Source of the DNA: Fimbriimonadales bacterium
GTDB taxonomy: Bacteria > Armatimonadota > Fimbriimonadia > Fimbriimonadales > GBS-DC
Assembly: GCA_025060055.1 (NCBI GenBank)
Contig: JANXCK010000209.1
Location: 1-12,327 of the forward strand
DNA length: 12,327 nucleotides
Reading direction: 5' to 3'
Part shown: piece by piece, positions 5,808 through 11,956 of the stretch
Numbering within the stretch: position 1 is the stretch's first letter
How the letters are laid out: each line of letters begins with the position of its first letter
Notes under the pieces: model-generated
The model's database searches: none
The model's input: only the letters and a program-made list of their open reading frames with translations
What the model was told of the DNA's origin: nothing
Translations under genes and position numbers: made by a program

Positions 5808-7328
5808 ATGCAACAGAAACGATGCGCGTATTCTGGGCTATTTGCGCTCTGCGCCCTAAGCGTTGTAATGCTGCTGACCGCATGTGGCGGAGGCGGCGAG
5901 GGCGGTGGAACCAATCCCTCGCCTGGCGAGCAAACTTTACGAGGTCGCCTAACCCGCGCCGATAATCCCAACGTAGGACTGGCAGGCGCTCGCGTCGCGC
6001 TGTACCAGCGGAGCCGTAGCACGGGCGGCGCCCCTGTGCGAACCACCGCCACAGACAACGACGGCAACTACCAGTTCGTCAATCTCCCTGCAGGCGACTA
6101 TCTGTTAGTGGCGGAGATGCCCGACGGTAGCTATCAGCCTGTCGAGCTCCCTGTCACAGTACGCCAGCAGATGACTCTCGACCTGAGCGTAATCCCTGCG
6201 GGGGTACAAATCGGCAACATCGAGATCACCCTCCCTGCAACGAACGGACCCGACGACTCTTACCTGATTGGACAGGAGTACCAGTTCACAGCGCGCGTGT
6301 TTGACATCAGCGGGCGTGAACTGGCGGGTTGGCAGCCCAACTGGAGCATCACAAACGGCGTGGGTAGCATCAACCGCTTCGGACGGTTCACCGCCGCGTC
6401 GGTGGGCGACGGCGAGGTGGTCGCCTATTTCCATGTAGGGGCGCAACGCATCCAGTTCCGCAAACCGATTCGCGTGCGCGAGCCACAGGAGAACCTGACT
6501 GCCCCGTGGCTGCTGGTTCCTGTGCAGCTTACTGCAAGCAACTATGGCTTACGCGCCTATGACACACGCAGCAAACAGACCCGTCAGGATTACGCGCTCA
6601 ACGCCGCCCGATCGGGATACCTGAGCTTCGCTCAGGGAGACGTACTCTACTATCTCAACTCCAACGGTCAGGCGGTCTATCGCGTTGTGTTGAGCAGTGG
6701 ACAGGTGACCTCCTTTTCGCCAGAACGCACTGTCAACAGCATTCTTGCCCTGCCCGACGAGCGACTGATTCTGCGCGATTCGGTTCCCAACTCCGCCGAT
6801 GGCTTCTACCTCTACGACGGACGCACAGGACAGCGGCTTTCCGACCGCCAGCGCATCGATGTGTCCGATGTGAACGGATGGGCGTTAGGTCCCGACGGCA
6901 AAATCTACATCGGCGGACGCTATCGCGACGCAGGGCGACTGGTCAAGGGAGTTGTGCGTTTCCGCTTGGAGGGTTCCAGACTCGTGTTCGACAAGGCAGT
7001 TTTGAGCGGCACGGGCGACATCTACGGAGTTGCCTTCGCAGCGAACGGGGACATGATTGTGGTTGAGGAGCGTGCGCTCCGCCGTTATACGAGCGAGGGC
7101 GCACCGCTCACTGGCGGGTTCTCACTGCCAGGCAACGAGCGCCCTGAGGCAATTCGCATCGGACGCGGTGTGTTGCAGCCTAACGATGAGGTGCTGTTCG
7201 TCCTCACCGATCGAGGCATCTGGCGTGTAAAATACGACGGTGCCAACTTCTCGCTCATCCCTGCGGACTCGAACACGCACTTCCTACGCGGCGACTTCCG
7301 CGACTGCGCCGTGTGGAACCGGCAATAA
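5808..7328 (+). CDS. Lipoprotein with carboxypeptidase-regulatory-like, Ig-like and beta-propeller-like regions
   Basis: 506 residues. The ATG follows AACAGGAGG with good spacing. The signal sequence ends in lipobox LTAC (C26), followed by a glycine-rich linker (GGGGEGGGTNPSPG), so this is an outer-membrane or surface lipoprotein. Residues about 43-130 (LRGRLTRADNPNVGLAGARVAL..., TTATDNDGNYQFVNLPAGDYLLVAEMPDG) match the carboxypeptidase-regulatory/prealbumin-like fold. Residues about 150-215 (YQFTARVFDISGRELAGWQPNWSITNGVGSINRFGRFTAASVGDGEVVAYF) match a bacterial Ig-like (Big_2-type) domain. Residues about 235-506 contain repeated short strands (LYDGRTGQRLSD, GPDGKIYIGGRY, VAFAANGDMIVVEE, LTDRGIWRVKYDG) consistent with an NHL/YVTN-like beta-propeller. 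No catalytic motif is evident. The role is probably binding or display at the cell surface. It heads a likely two-gene unit with 7385, 56 nt downstream. Confidence 0.8.
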   Translation: MQQKRCAYSGLFALCALSVVMLLTACGGGGEGGGTNPSPGEQTLRGRLTRADNPNVGLAGARVALYQRSRSTGGAPVRTTATDNDGNYQFVNLPAGDYLLVAEMPDGSYQPVELPVTVRQQMTLDLSVIPAGVQIGNIEITLPATNGPDDSYLIGQEYQFTARVFDISGRELAGWQPNWSITNGVGSINRFGRFTAASVGDGEVVAYFHVGAQRIQFRKPIRVREPQENLTAPWLLVPVQLTASNYGLRAYDTRSKQTRQDYALNAARSGYLSFAQGDVLYYLNSNGQAVYRVVLSSGQVTSFSPERTVNSILALPDERLILRDSVPNSADGFYLYDGRTGQRLSDRQRIDVSDVNGWALGPDGKIYIGGRYRDAGRLVKGVVRFRLEGSRLVFDKAVLSGTGDIYGVAFAANGDMIVVEERALRRYTSEGAPLTGGFSLPGNERPEAIRIGRGVLQPNDEVLFVLTDRGIWRVKYDGANFSLIPADSNTHFLRGDFRDCAVWNRQ

Positions 7329-7334
7329 GTGATT

Positions 7335-7356
7335 AGGGGAGCGCAACGCGCCCCCT
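7335..7356 (+). terminator. Short GC-rich hairpin in the intergenic gap, possible attenuator
   Basis: AGGGG-A-GCG, loop CAA, CGC-G-CCCC-(C)T: a stem of about 8 bp with one A/G mismatch and a possible bulge, 7 nt after the stop of the lipoprotein gene. No U-tract follows, and the next ribosome-binding site lies only 14 nt beyond. It may reduce rather than stop transcription into the next gene, or protect the 3' end of the upstream message. Confidence 0.4.
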
Positions 7357-7384
7357 GCCATAGAGACTTAGGAGGTGAAGCAAA

Positions 7385-8182
7385 GTGAAGTGTAAGCATC
7401 CACTTCTAAAAGTCGCGCCGCTCCTGCCAGTGATGGTGGGGGGAGGACTGGTCGCTGTTTTCTTGAGCGGATGTTGTACTGACTGCAACCACCGCCTTCC
7501 CTTCCCTACCATCCGCCAGTCAGCACAAGCGAACGCTGCAGTTCGCATGGCTCAACACGCCGCAGTTGCTTACTCTGCAATCCAACAAGTGAATCGCGCA
7601 TCGTCTGGAGCGTGTCCGCAGGCTAATCCCCTCTCGGATTCCCAAATTGAGCTGAATTACGGCAGCGGCTGCACCACAGAGACGGGACAAACCTACCGCG
7701 GGCGCGTGCGAATCACTCGTTCCGACCAGTCAGTTTACACTGTCGAGTTTTTCAACTTCGACACAGGCGCAAATGGCTCCGTTAGTGGCACATGCACGCT
7801 CCGTAGCCAGAGTAGCGCAGCGCAAATGGAGCTGTCTGCCGACTTGGTGGTTCAGTCACCAAGCTGCGTGGCTCAGTTTACGCTGCAGGGGTATTTAGCG
7901 TTGCAAGCCAGCGGAGCCGTGCAGTGGAGCGGCACGGGCGTCTACACAAGCCCATACACAGGTAGAACTATTTGCCACTTCGAGTCGGTGGTTGTGGAGC
8001 GGTCGTGCCCTACGCCTTTGTCAGGCAAAGTGCAGGTGTCGTCCAGTACTGCGGTAGCGTTCGAGGTGTATCACACTGCTTGTGGGGTCGCCACGCTACG
8101 CGAGGGAATGGATACGCATCGCGAGGAATGGACGTCCTCCACAATCGCTTATCCCTGCCAACCGCCGACGATTCGCCCATAA
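7385..8182 (+). CDS. Cysteine-rich lipoprotein of unknown function
   Basis: 265 residues. The GTG start is preceded by TTAGGAGGTGA (strong Shine-Dalgarno, 9-nt spacing). The N-terminus KCKHPLLKVAPLLPVMVGGGLVAVFLSGC is a signal sequence with lipobox LSGC (C30). A helix-like stretch (about 45-70, QSAQANAAVRMAQHAAVAYSAIQQVNRAS) follows, then a beta-rich region with regularly spaced cysteines (GSGCTTETGQTY, GSVSGTCTLRS, QSPSCVAQF, RTICHFESVVVERSC, YHTACGV). These are probably disulfide-bonded outside the cytoplasm. I do not recognise a family. No copy of the shared promoter lies between 7328 and 7385, so it is probably co-transcribed with 5808. Confidence 0.65.
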   Translation: MKCKHPLLKVAPLLPVMVGGGLVAVFLSGCCTDCNHRLPFPTIRQSAQANAAVRMAQHAAVAYSAIQQVNRASSGACPQANPLSDSQIELNYGSGCTTETGQTYRGRVRITRSDQSVYTVEFFNFDTGANGSVSGTCTLRSQSSAAQMELSADLVVQSPSCVAQFTLQGYLALQASGAVQWSGTGVYTSPYTGRTICHFESVVVERSCPTPLSGKVQVSSSTAVAFEVYHTACGVATLREGMDTHREEWTSSTIAYPCQPPTIRP

Positions 8183-8189
8183 ATCCTGA

Positions 8190-8211
8190 GCGGGAGCAAA
8201 TCTGCTCCCGC
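8190..8211 (+). terminator. Hairpin terminator after the second lipoprotein gene
   Basis: Perfect 9-bp stem GCGGGAGCA (8190-8198)/TGCTCCCGC (8203-8211), loop AATC, beginning 8 nt after the stop at 8182. The downstream run is ATCAGCCCCTATTTCTT, so the U-tract is poor and offset. It separates this unit from the promoter element at 8232. Confidence 0.7.
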
Positions 8212-8231
8212 ATCAGCCCCTATTTCTTACT

Positions 8232-8267
8232 AAACCCCGTCACAACCCCGAGCAAACGACGCTATGC
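8232..8267 (+). promoter_or_regulatory. Shared bipartite promoter-like element, copy 3
   Basis: AAACCCCGTCAC (8232-8243), 18 nt, then CTATGC (8262-8267). The ATG at 8317 is 49 nt downstream. It sits just after a terminator hairpin, which supports its being the promoter of the LPP20/FlgP-like gene and the FlgT-like gene behind it. Confidence 0.65.
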
Positions 8268-8316
8268 CTTTTCAGAAGGCGTGTCAACAACACAGCTTGT
8301 CAGAAGGAGGCTGAAC

Positions 8317-9225
8317 ATGCGAACGTACACAATCGGAGCAACATTAGTGCTTGTTGCAGCGCTACACATCGTGGCTGCAAGCGACTTTGGCAGCAAGGAG
8401 ACCGTCGGCAAAGGCACCGTGAACTGGAGCGCGGGCTACATCGAGGCGAAAGGCGAAGGCGCATTTCCCGCAGATGCTCAATCGCGGGGACAGGCGCGCC
8501 TGATGGCAAGACGCGCAGCGATACTTGATGCCCAGCGCAACTTGTTGGAGACCCTCAACGGCGTACGCCTAACCGCAGAAACCGTCGTGCGCAACTTTAT
8601 CGTGGAGTCGGATGTCGTCCAATCGCGTGTACAAGGCCACCTTCAAGGCGCGCAAGTGGTGAAGGAGCAGGAAAGAGGCGACATTTATGAAGTGACGATG
8701 CGCTTACCGCTCAACGGCGTCGCAGCCACCGCGATTGAAGTCGCGCAACAACCCGAAATGTTCGATGTCAAAGAAGAACAAGTCAAAGAATGGTCGCCCC
8801 CCCAAGCGGAGGTGAAACTGCCCAAAAACCCGCCCCGACAACGTCCGATACCGCCTGCCGTGCGCCCTGACCCAGCGCGTCCCTACACGGGGGTCATTAT
8901 CGACGCGCGTGGACTGGGGATGATGCCCTGCATGTCGCCCAAGATTCGGCGTGAAGACGGCACTGAAGTGTGGGGCACGCTGGATGTCAGTCCAGAAGTC
9001 GCTATTCAGCACGGCATCGCCGCATGGATCCAGAAAGAGGACGACCTGAAGCACCCTGTCATTCAGAAGCGCATCGGCGGCAACCCGATGTTTATTCGCG
9101 CACGTGGCATCGCAGGCGCGAAACGCGGCGACGCGGTACTGACCAACGAGGACGCCCAGCGCCTGCTGAACGCCAACCGAGACACGCGCTTCCTTGAGAA
9201 GATGGCGGTCGTGTTCCTGTACTAA
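8317..9225 (+). CDS. LPP20-family, FlgP-like exported protein
   Basis: 302 residues from ATG 8317, preceded by AAGGAGG with a 6-nt spacer. Frame-open sequence further upstream overlaps the previous gene, its terminator and the promoter element, so earlier starts are rejected. The signal peptide is about 1-21 (IGATLVLVAALHIVAAS) with no lipobox cysteine, unlike classical LPP20. Residues about 35-135 (IEAKGEGAFP..., QARLMARRAAILDAQRNLLETLNGVRLTAETVVRNF..., GDIYEVTMRLPL) match the LPP20/FlgT-N type domain. A charged proline-rich linker spans about 148-188. The C-terminal domain (YTGVIIDARGLGMMPCMSPKI, GIAAWI, MFIRARGIAGAKRGDAVLTNEDAQRLL, RFLEKMAVVFLY) matches the conserved second half of FlgP/LPP20-like proteins. 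In Vibrio, FlgP forms an outer-membrane-associated ring at the flagellar base. No flagellar genes are nearby, so the partner structure is unknown. It is 12 nt from the FlgT-like gene, so they probably share an operon. Confidence 0.8.
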   Translation: MRTYTIGATLVLVAALHIVAASDFGSKETVGKGTVNWSAGYIEAKGEGAFPADAQSRGQARLMARRAAILDAQRNLLETLNGVRLTAETVVRNFIVESDVVQSRVQGHLQGAQVVKEQERGDIYEVTMRLPLNGVAATAIEVAQQPEMFDVKEEQVKEWSPPQAEVKLPKNPPRQRPIPPAVRPDPARPYTGVIIDARGLGMMPCMSPKIRREDGTEVWGTLDVSPEVAIQHGIAAWIQKEDDLKHPVIQKRIGGNPMFIRARGIAGAKRGDAVLTNEDAQRLLNANRDTRFLEKMAVVFLY

Positions 9226-9237
9226 AGGAGGCTGACG

Positions 9238-10506
9238 ATGATGACGCTGCACAGACGGAACTGGTTAGCGGCATGCTGCCTACTCTTGAGTTTCGCGTCC
9301 TTGGTGGGCTACGGGCAAACAGGCACAGCAAGGGCAACTTACAAGGATGTCGAGGTCGTGGGGAGCGCCCCGATTACTGAGGGCGATGTGGAGCGCGCGC
9401 GTCAAGCCGCGCGCGCCCAAGCCCTGCGCAACGCCGTCGAACAAGTGCTGGGAATCTACATCTCCAGCGAGACCCTCGTGCGCAACTTCGCGACCGTGCG
9501 CGATGAGATTGTCACCCGCGCCGAAGGCTACGCCAGTATTATCAAAGAAAGCGAAGCGAGGCAGGGCGACCACTGCATATTGCGCGCGACGGTTCGCGTC
9601 TACCTGATTGACAGTAAAGATGACAGCAACAAGTCATGGCAGGGCTTGCTGCAAGACCTGCAGCGCCGTGGCGAGTTGCGCAGCAAAGAGATTGCTGTCA
9701 TCTTCCCGCAAGGCAGCGAGGAGGTGGAGGCGGCGATTCGGGAAGCGCTATTGAGGGAAAAGTTCAAATTGGTCAGTCCAGAGCGCGTCCAGAAGCTTCG
9801 AGAAGACCAGCTGGTGCAACAAATGTTGCGCGGCGAGATTGACCTCGCACGCCTTCACGAGCTGCATAAACGCTCGCTTGCCGATATTTTGATTACGGGT
9901 CGGATTGCCGTTACTCATCGAGGAACTGTCGGTCGGATTGGCGTGTACGACGTCCGCATCGGTTATCAGGCGATTTTGCTCGATACCGCCGAAATCGTTG
10001 CGGAGGCGAGCGAGGAGGCGAAAGGGGTTCAAGCATTGGAGGCATCCCTTGCTTTGAAAAAAGGCACTGATATTGCAATCCCTAAGCTCGCCCCTGCTCT
10101 CACGCGCGACTTGCTGCTGGGTGTGTTCGGCAACATTCTCACGCGAGTCAGTGTTGAGGTGGGTGGTTTCGAACGGTTCGCCGACAGTGACGCCTTTGAA
10201 GGAGCCGTGCGCAGTGTGAGCGGAGTCCAACGGGTGTATCGTCAAAGTTATGCAGGCGGCGTGCTGACGCTGGAGGTAGAGGTAGAACGTGCGCAGCGCC
10301 AACGCCTCACGGGTGCGCTGGAGACGCTCCAGCTGAACGGTTTCCGCGTGCGGGTGCGCACCGATACGCCCAGCCGCATCGAGGCGCAGGTGGTATACCA
10401 AGCTGCTAACATCTCCTCGGCGGAGCCTGCAGGAACGGTTGAGAACAAGCCCACTCCACCCAAGAAGCCCAAGAGAGAGCTGCCTGTCCAACCCTCCAAG
10501 CCCTAA
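9238..10506 (+). CDS. FlgT-like exported protein
   Basis: 422 residues. ATG 9238 (or the adjacent ATG 9241) follows GGAGG, 12 nt after the stop of the preceding gene. The signal peptide is about 1-26. Residues 38-125 (VEVVGSAPITEGDVERARQAARAQALRNAVEQVLGIYISSETLVRNF..., EGYASIIKESEARQGDHCILRATVRVYL) form a FlgT-N/LPP20-like domain. They are paralogous to the preceding protein (compare GVRLTAETVVRNF). Residues 148-300 (SKEIAVIFPQ, EKFKLVSPERVQKL, ADILITGRIAV, YDVRIGYQAILLDTAEIVAE) resemble the TolB-N/CsgG-like fold of FlgT's middle domain. Residues 303-388 form a small alpha-beta module. The tail (395-422) is rich in Pro and Lys. It likely acts in the periplasm or at the outer membrane in an assembly with its neighbours. 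A strong terminator follows. Confidence 0.75.
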   Translation: MMTLHRRNWLAACCLLLSFASLVGYGQTGTARATYKDVEVVGSAPITEGDVERARQAARAQALRNAVEQVLGIYISSETLVRNFATVRDEIVTRAEGYASIIKESEARQGDHCILRATVRVYLIDSKDDSNKSWQGLLQDLQRRGELRSKEIAVIFPQGSEEVEAAIREALLREKFKLVSPERVQKLREDQLVQQMLRGEIDLARLHELHKRSLADILITGRIAVTHRGTVGRIGVYDVRIGYQAILLDTAEIVAEASEEAKGVQALEASLALKKGTDIAIPKLAPALTRDLLLGVFGNILTRVSVEVGGFERFADSDAFEGAVRSVSGVQRVYRQSYAGGVLTLEVEVERAQRQRLTGALETLQLNGFRVRVRTDTPSRIEAQVVYQAANISSAEPAGTVENKPTPPKKPKRELPVQPSKP

Positions 10507-10554
10507 ACGGCTTCTTCCGACCAACGCGTGTACCTCTCCTTCCCTCGGTCTGCC

Positions 10555-10594
10555 AAAGCAGCCTGCTCCCCCTCTCCAGCAGGCTGCTTTTTTT
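10555..10594 (+). terminator. Strong rho-independent terminator
   Basis: Perfect 13-bp stem AAAGCAGCCTGCT (10555-10567)/AGCAGGCTGCTTT (10578-10590) with a 10-nt pyrimidine loop. The stem ends in T's that continue into TTTT, 7 T's in all (10588-10594). It ends the LPP20-FlgT transcription unit 49 nt after the stop at 10506. Confidence 0.92.
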
Positions 10595-10634
10595 GTCAGG
10601 GCAAACCTGCCACAATTCCACCGTGCTTGTCAGC

Positions 10635-10670
10635 AAACCCCGTCACAACTGCCTGCGGCGTTGACTAATA
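10635..10670 (+). promoter_or_regulatory. Shared bipartite promoter-like element, copy 4
   Basis: AAACCCCGTCAC (10635-10646), identical in its left half to copy 3, then 18 nt and CTAATA (10665-10670). The ATG at 10703 is only 32 nt away, the shortest leader of the five. It lies just after the strong terminator, so it is the natural promoter for the CsgG-like gene. Confidence 0.65.
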
Positions 10671-10702
10671 AGCATTACCAAACCAATCAAGGAGGCCTGA
10701 CC

Positions 10703-11689
10703 ATGCAAAACGCAAAACTGCTAAAGTGGGTACATCTGTGGACAGTCGCAGCCGCGACAACGGTAAGCGCAGTAAGTGGCGTTGCACAGGAGGCGGCTCC
10801 ACCTGCCGCAAACACAAACCAGCGCAAAAAAGTTGTCGTCTGTGTGTTGCAGCCGAACCCCTCCGCAATCGTGACCGATGCGCAATATCGATATAGTGTT
10901 TGGCGCAACATCGAGCAGGCTCAGCGTGTGATTGCGAGCACTTTGCTTGGGGAAGTTGAGAACCAATTCCGTCGGGTTTTCGAGGTGAACGACCGCACTA
11001 TGACAAACCGCATCCTTGACGAGGCGCAGTGGAAACTGATGTTCGAGAGTAACGGCTCAGCAAACCCGCTGCAAATTGAAGGCACAGACTATATAGCAGG
11101 CGTCTATGTCCAGGCTATTACCTTCGACGCGCATGTAGAGAGCAGAACGGTTGATCTAGGTCCCTTGGGAAAGCGAAGGGTGAACGTCGTCTTTGCAAAA
11201 AGCAAGTTCCTTTTTTCCGTGCGTCTGGTTGACGCTCGAACTGGGCGCACTCTGTGGGATCAGTCGTTCGAAGGCGAGGATGATGATACCGTGGTGGATG
11301 TCAATGAAGTTACCGAGAAGATTGCTTATGATGTAGTGGTTGGCGCAGCGCGCAAGGCTGTTGGGAAGATGAGCGAGTTCCTCGCCCGCAAGTATCCGCC
11401 GATGCTCAAGGTGCTGGCTGTAACACCTTCAGGAAACTACATCTTAGGCGTCGGCAAGCGCGAGGGAATCAAGCCAGGCGACCACCTGCAGCTAGCGCAA
11501 ATTCAGCGGATTCCCCGAGCGGATGGTCGGGACTACATCACGCACCAGGCGATTTGCGTTGTGAAGGTGGTCAGCGTGAACGACGAGGATGCTTGTGAGG
11601 TAGTGATCATCGGTGAGGCAAACGCTCCGATCAAACCTGATGCAGAATATACCTTTAGCCGTACCTCTCCGCCCAAGAAAAAACGCTGA
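10703..11689 (+). CDS. Exported CsgG/FlgT-C-like protein
   Basis: 328 residues from ATG 10703 (AAGGAGG, 6 nt spacing). Upstream in-frame starts are rejected because they run through a terminator and the promoter. The signal peptide is about 1-28 (VAAATTVSAVSGVAQ). Residues about 42-225 (KKVVVCVLQPN, ASTLLGEVENQF, RTMTNRILDEAQW, TDYIAGVYVQAITFDAHVE, KSKFLFSVRLVDARTGRTLWDQSFEGED) resemble CsgG/TolB-N-like proteins. The 'VRLVDA.TG...W...' strand is typical. Residues about 232-320 (MLKVLAVTPSGNYILGVGKREGIKPGDHLQLAQIQRI, VVKVVSVNDEDACEVVIIGE) resemble the FlgT C-terminal domain ('G.V....G..V.LNVG...GV..GD...V'). No N-terminal lipobox is present, so it is not a typical CsgG pore lipoprotein. It probably works with the two preceding LPP20/FlgT-like proteins. 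Confidence 0.72.
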   Translation: MQNAKLLKWVHLWTVAAATTVSAVSGVAQEAAPPAANTNQRKKVVVCVLQPNPSAIVTDAQYRYSVWRNIEQAQRVIASTLLGEVENQFRRVFEVNDRTMTNRILDEAQWKLMFESNGSANPLQIEGTDYIAGVYVQAITFDAHVESRTVDLGPLGKRRVNVVFAKSKFLFSVRLVDARTGRTLWDQSFEGEDDDTVVDVNEVTEKIAYDVVVGAARKAVGKMSEFLARKYPPMLKVLAVTPSGNYILGVGKREGIKPGDHLQLAQIQRIPRADGRDYITHQAICVVKVVSVNDEDACEVVIIGEANAPIKPDAEYTFSRTSPPKKKR

Positions 11690-11693
11690 TACA

Positions 11694-11724
11694 CAAGGCA
11701 GGGGTGCACGGCACCCCTGCCTTG
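11694..11724 (+). terminator. Hairpin terminator after the CsgG/FlgT-C-like gene
   Basis: Perfect 14-bp stem CAAGGCAGGGGTGC (11694-11707)/GCACCCCTGCCTTG (11711-11724) with loop ACG, starting 5 nt after the stop at 11689. It is followed by ACTTATGTT rather than a T-run. The very stable stem in this position still argues for termination or a strong 3' end. Confidence 0.75.
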
Positions 11725-11798
11725 ACTTATGTTCTGCACGAGGTCGACTCCGTTTGCACAGAAACGGCTTGAACTGTCGAGCCAAAGCTTGATTGTCA

Positions 11799-11846
11799 GC
11801 GGGATGCCGACCCAACAGAGGGCGCGTTGGTAAATCGGCGTCCCGC
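11799..11846 (+). repeat. Long two-stem hairpin upstream of the subtilase gene
   Basis: Outer arms GCGGGATGCCGA (11799-11810) and TCGGCGTCCCGC (11835-11846) pair over 12 bp with a single T-G wobble. An inner stem CCAAC/GTTGG is capped by a 9-nt loop. It stands alone between the terminator at 11694 and the promoter at 11869, about 23 nt before the latter. It may be a second terminator, a structured RNA or an operator-like element; no U-tract follows. Confidence 0.5.
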
Positions 11847-11868
11847 TTCAATTCTCCGAATTCTCTTC

Positions 11869-11904
11869 AAACCCTGTCACGCGCATGCCCCTTCCAAGCT
11901 ATAC
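11869..11904 (+). promoter_or_regulatory. Shared bipartite promoter-like element, copy 5
   Basis: AAACCCTGTCAC (11869-11880), 18 nt, then CTATAC (11899-11904). The ATG at 11957 is 52 nt downstream. This copy has the fullest match to the consensus and is predicted to drive the subtilase. Confidence 0.65.
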
Positions 11905-11956
11905 ACAATCAGCCAAGCCACACAAACGCTTGGACTTCACAACAGGAGGTAAAACG

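Noticed and set aside
6146..6181. A further GTCAC (6153-6157) as another promoter copy
   Set aside because: It lies inside the lipoprotein coding sequence, lacks the RAAC left half and has TCTCGA instead of CTANNN after 18 nt. Other GTCAC sites checked in coding sequence also fail one or both halves.
7972..8316. N-terminal extension of the LPP20/FlgP-like gene
   Set aside because: The open frame overlaps the preceding gene, its terminator hairpin and a promoter element, whereas ATG 8317 has a perfect ribosome-binding site and signal peptide.
10439..10702. N-terminal extension of the CsgG/FlgT-C-like gene
   Set aside because: It crosses the strong terminator at 10555-10594 and the promoter at 10635. 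The signal peptide begins at ATG 10703.
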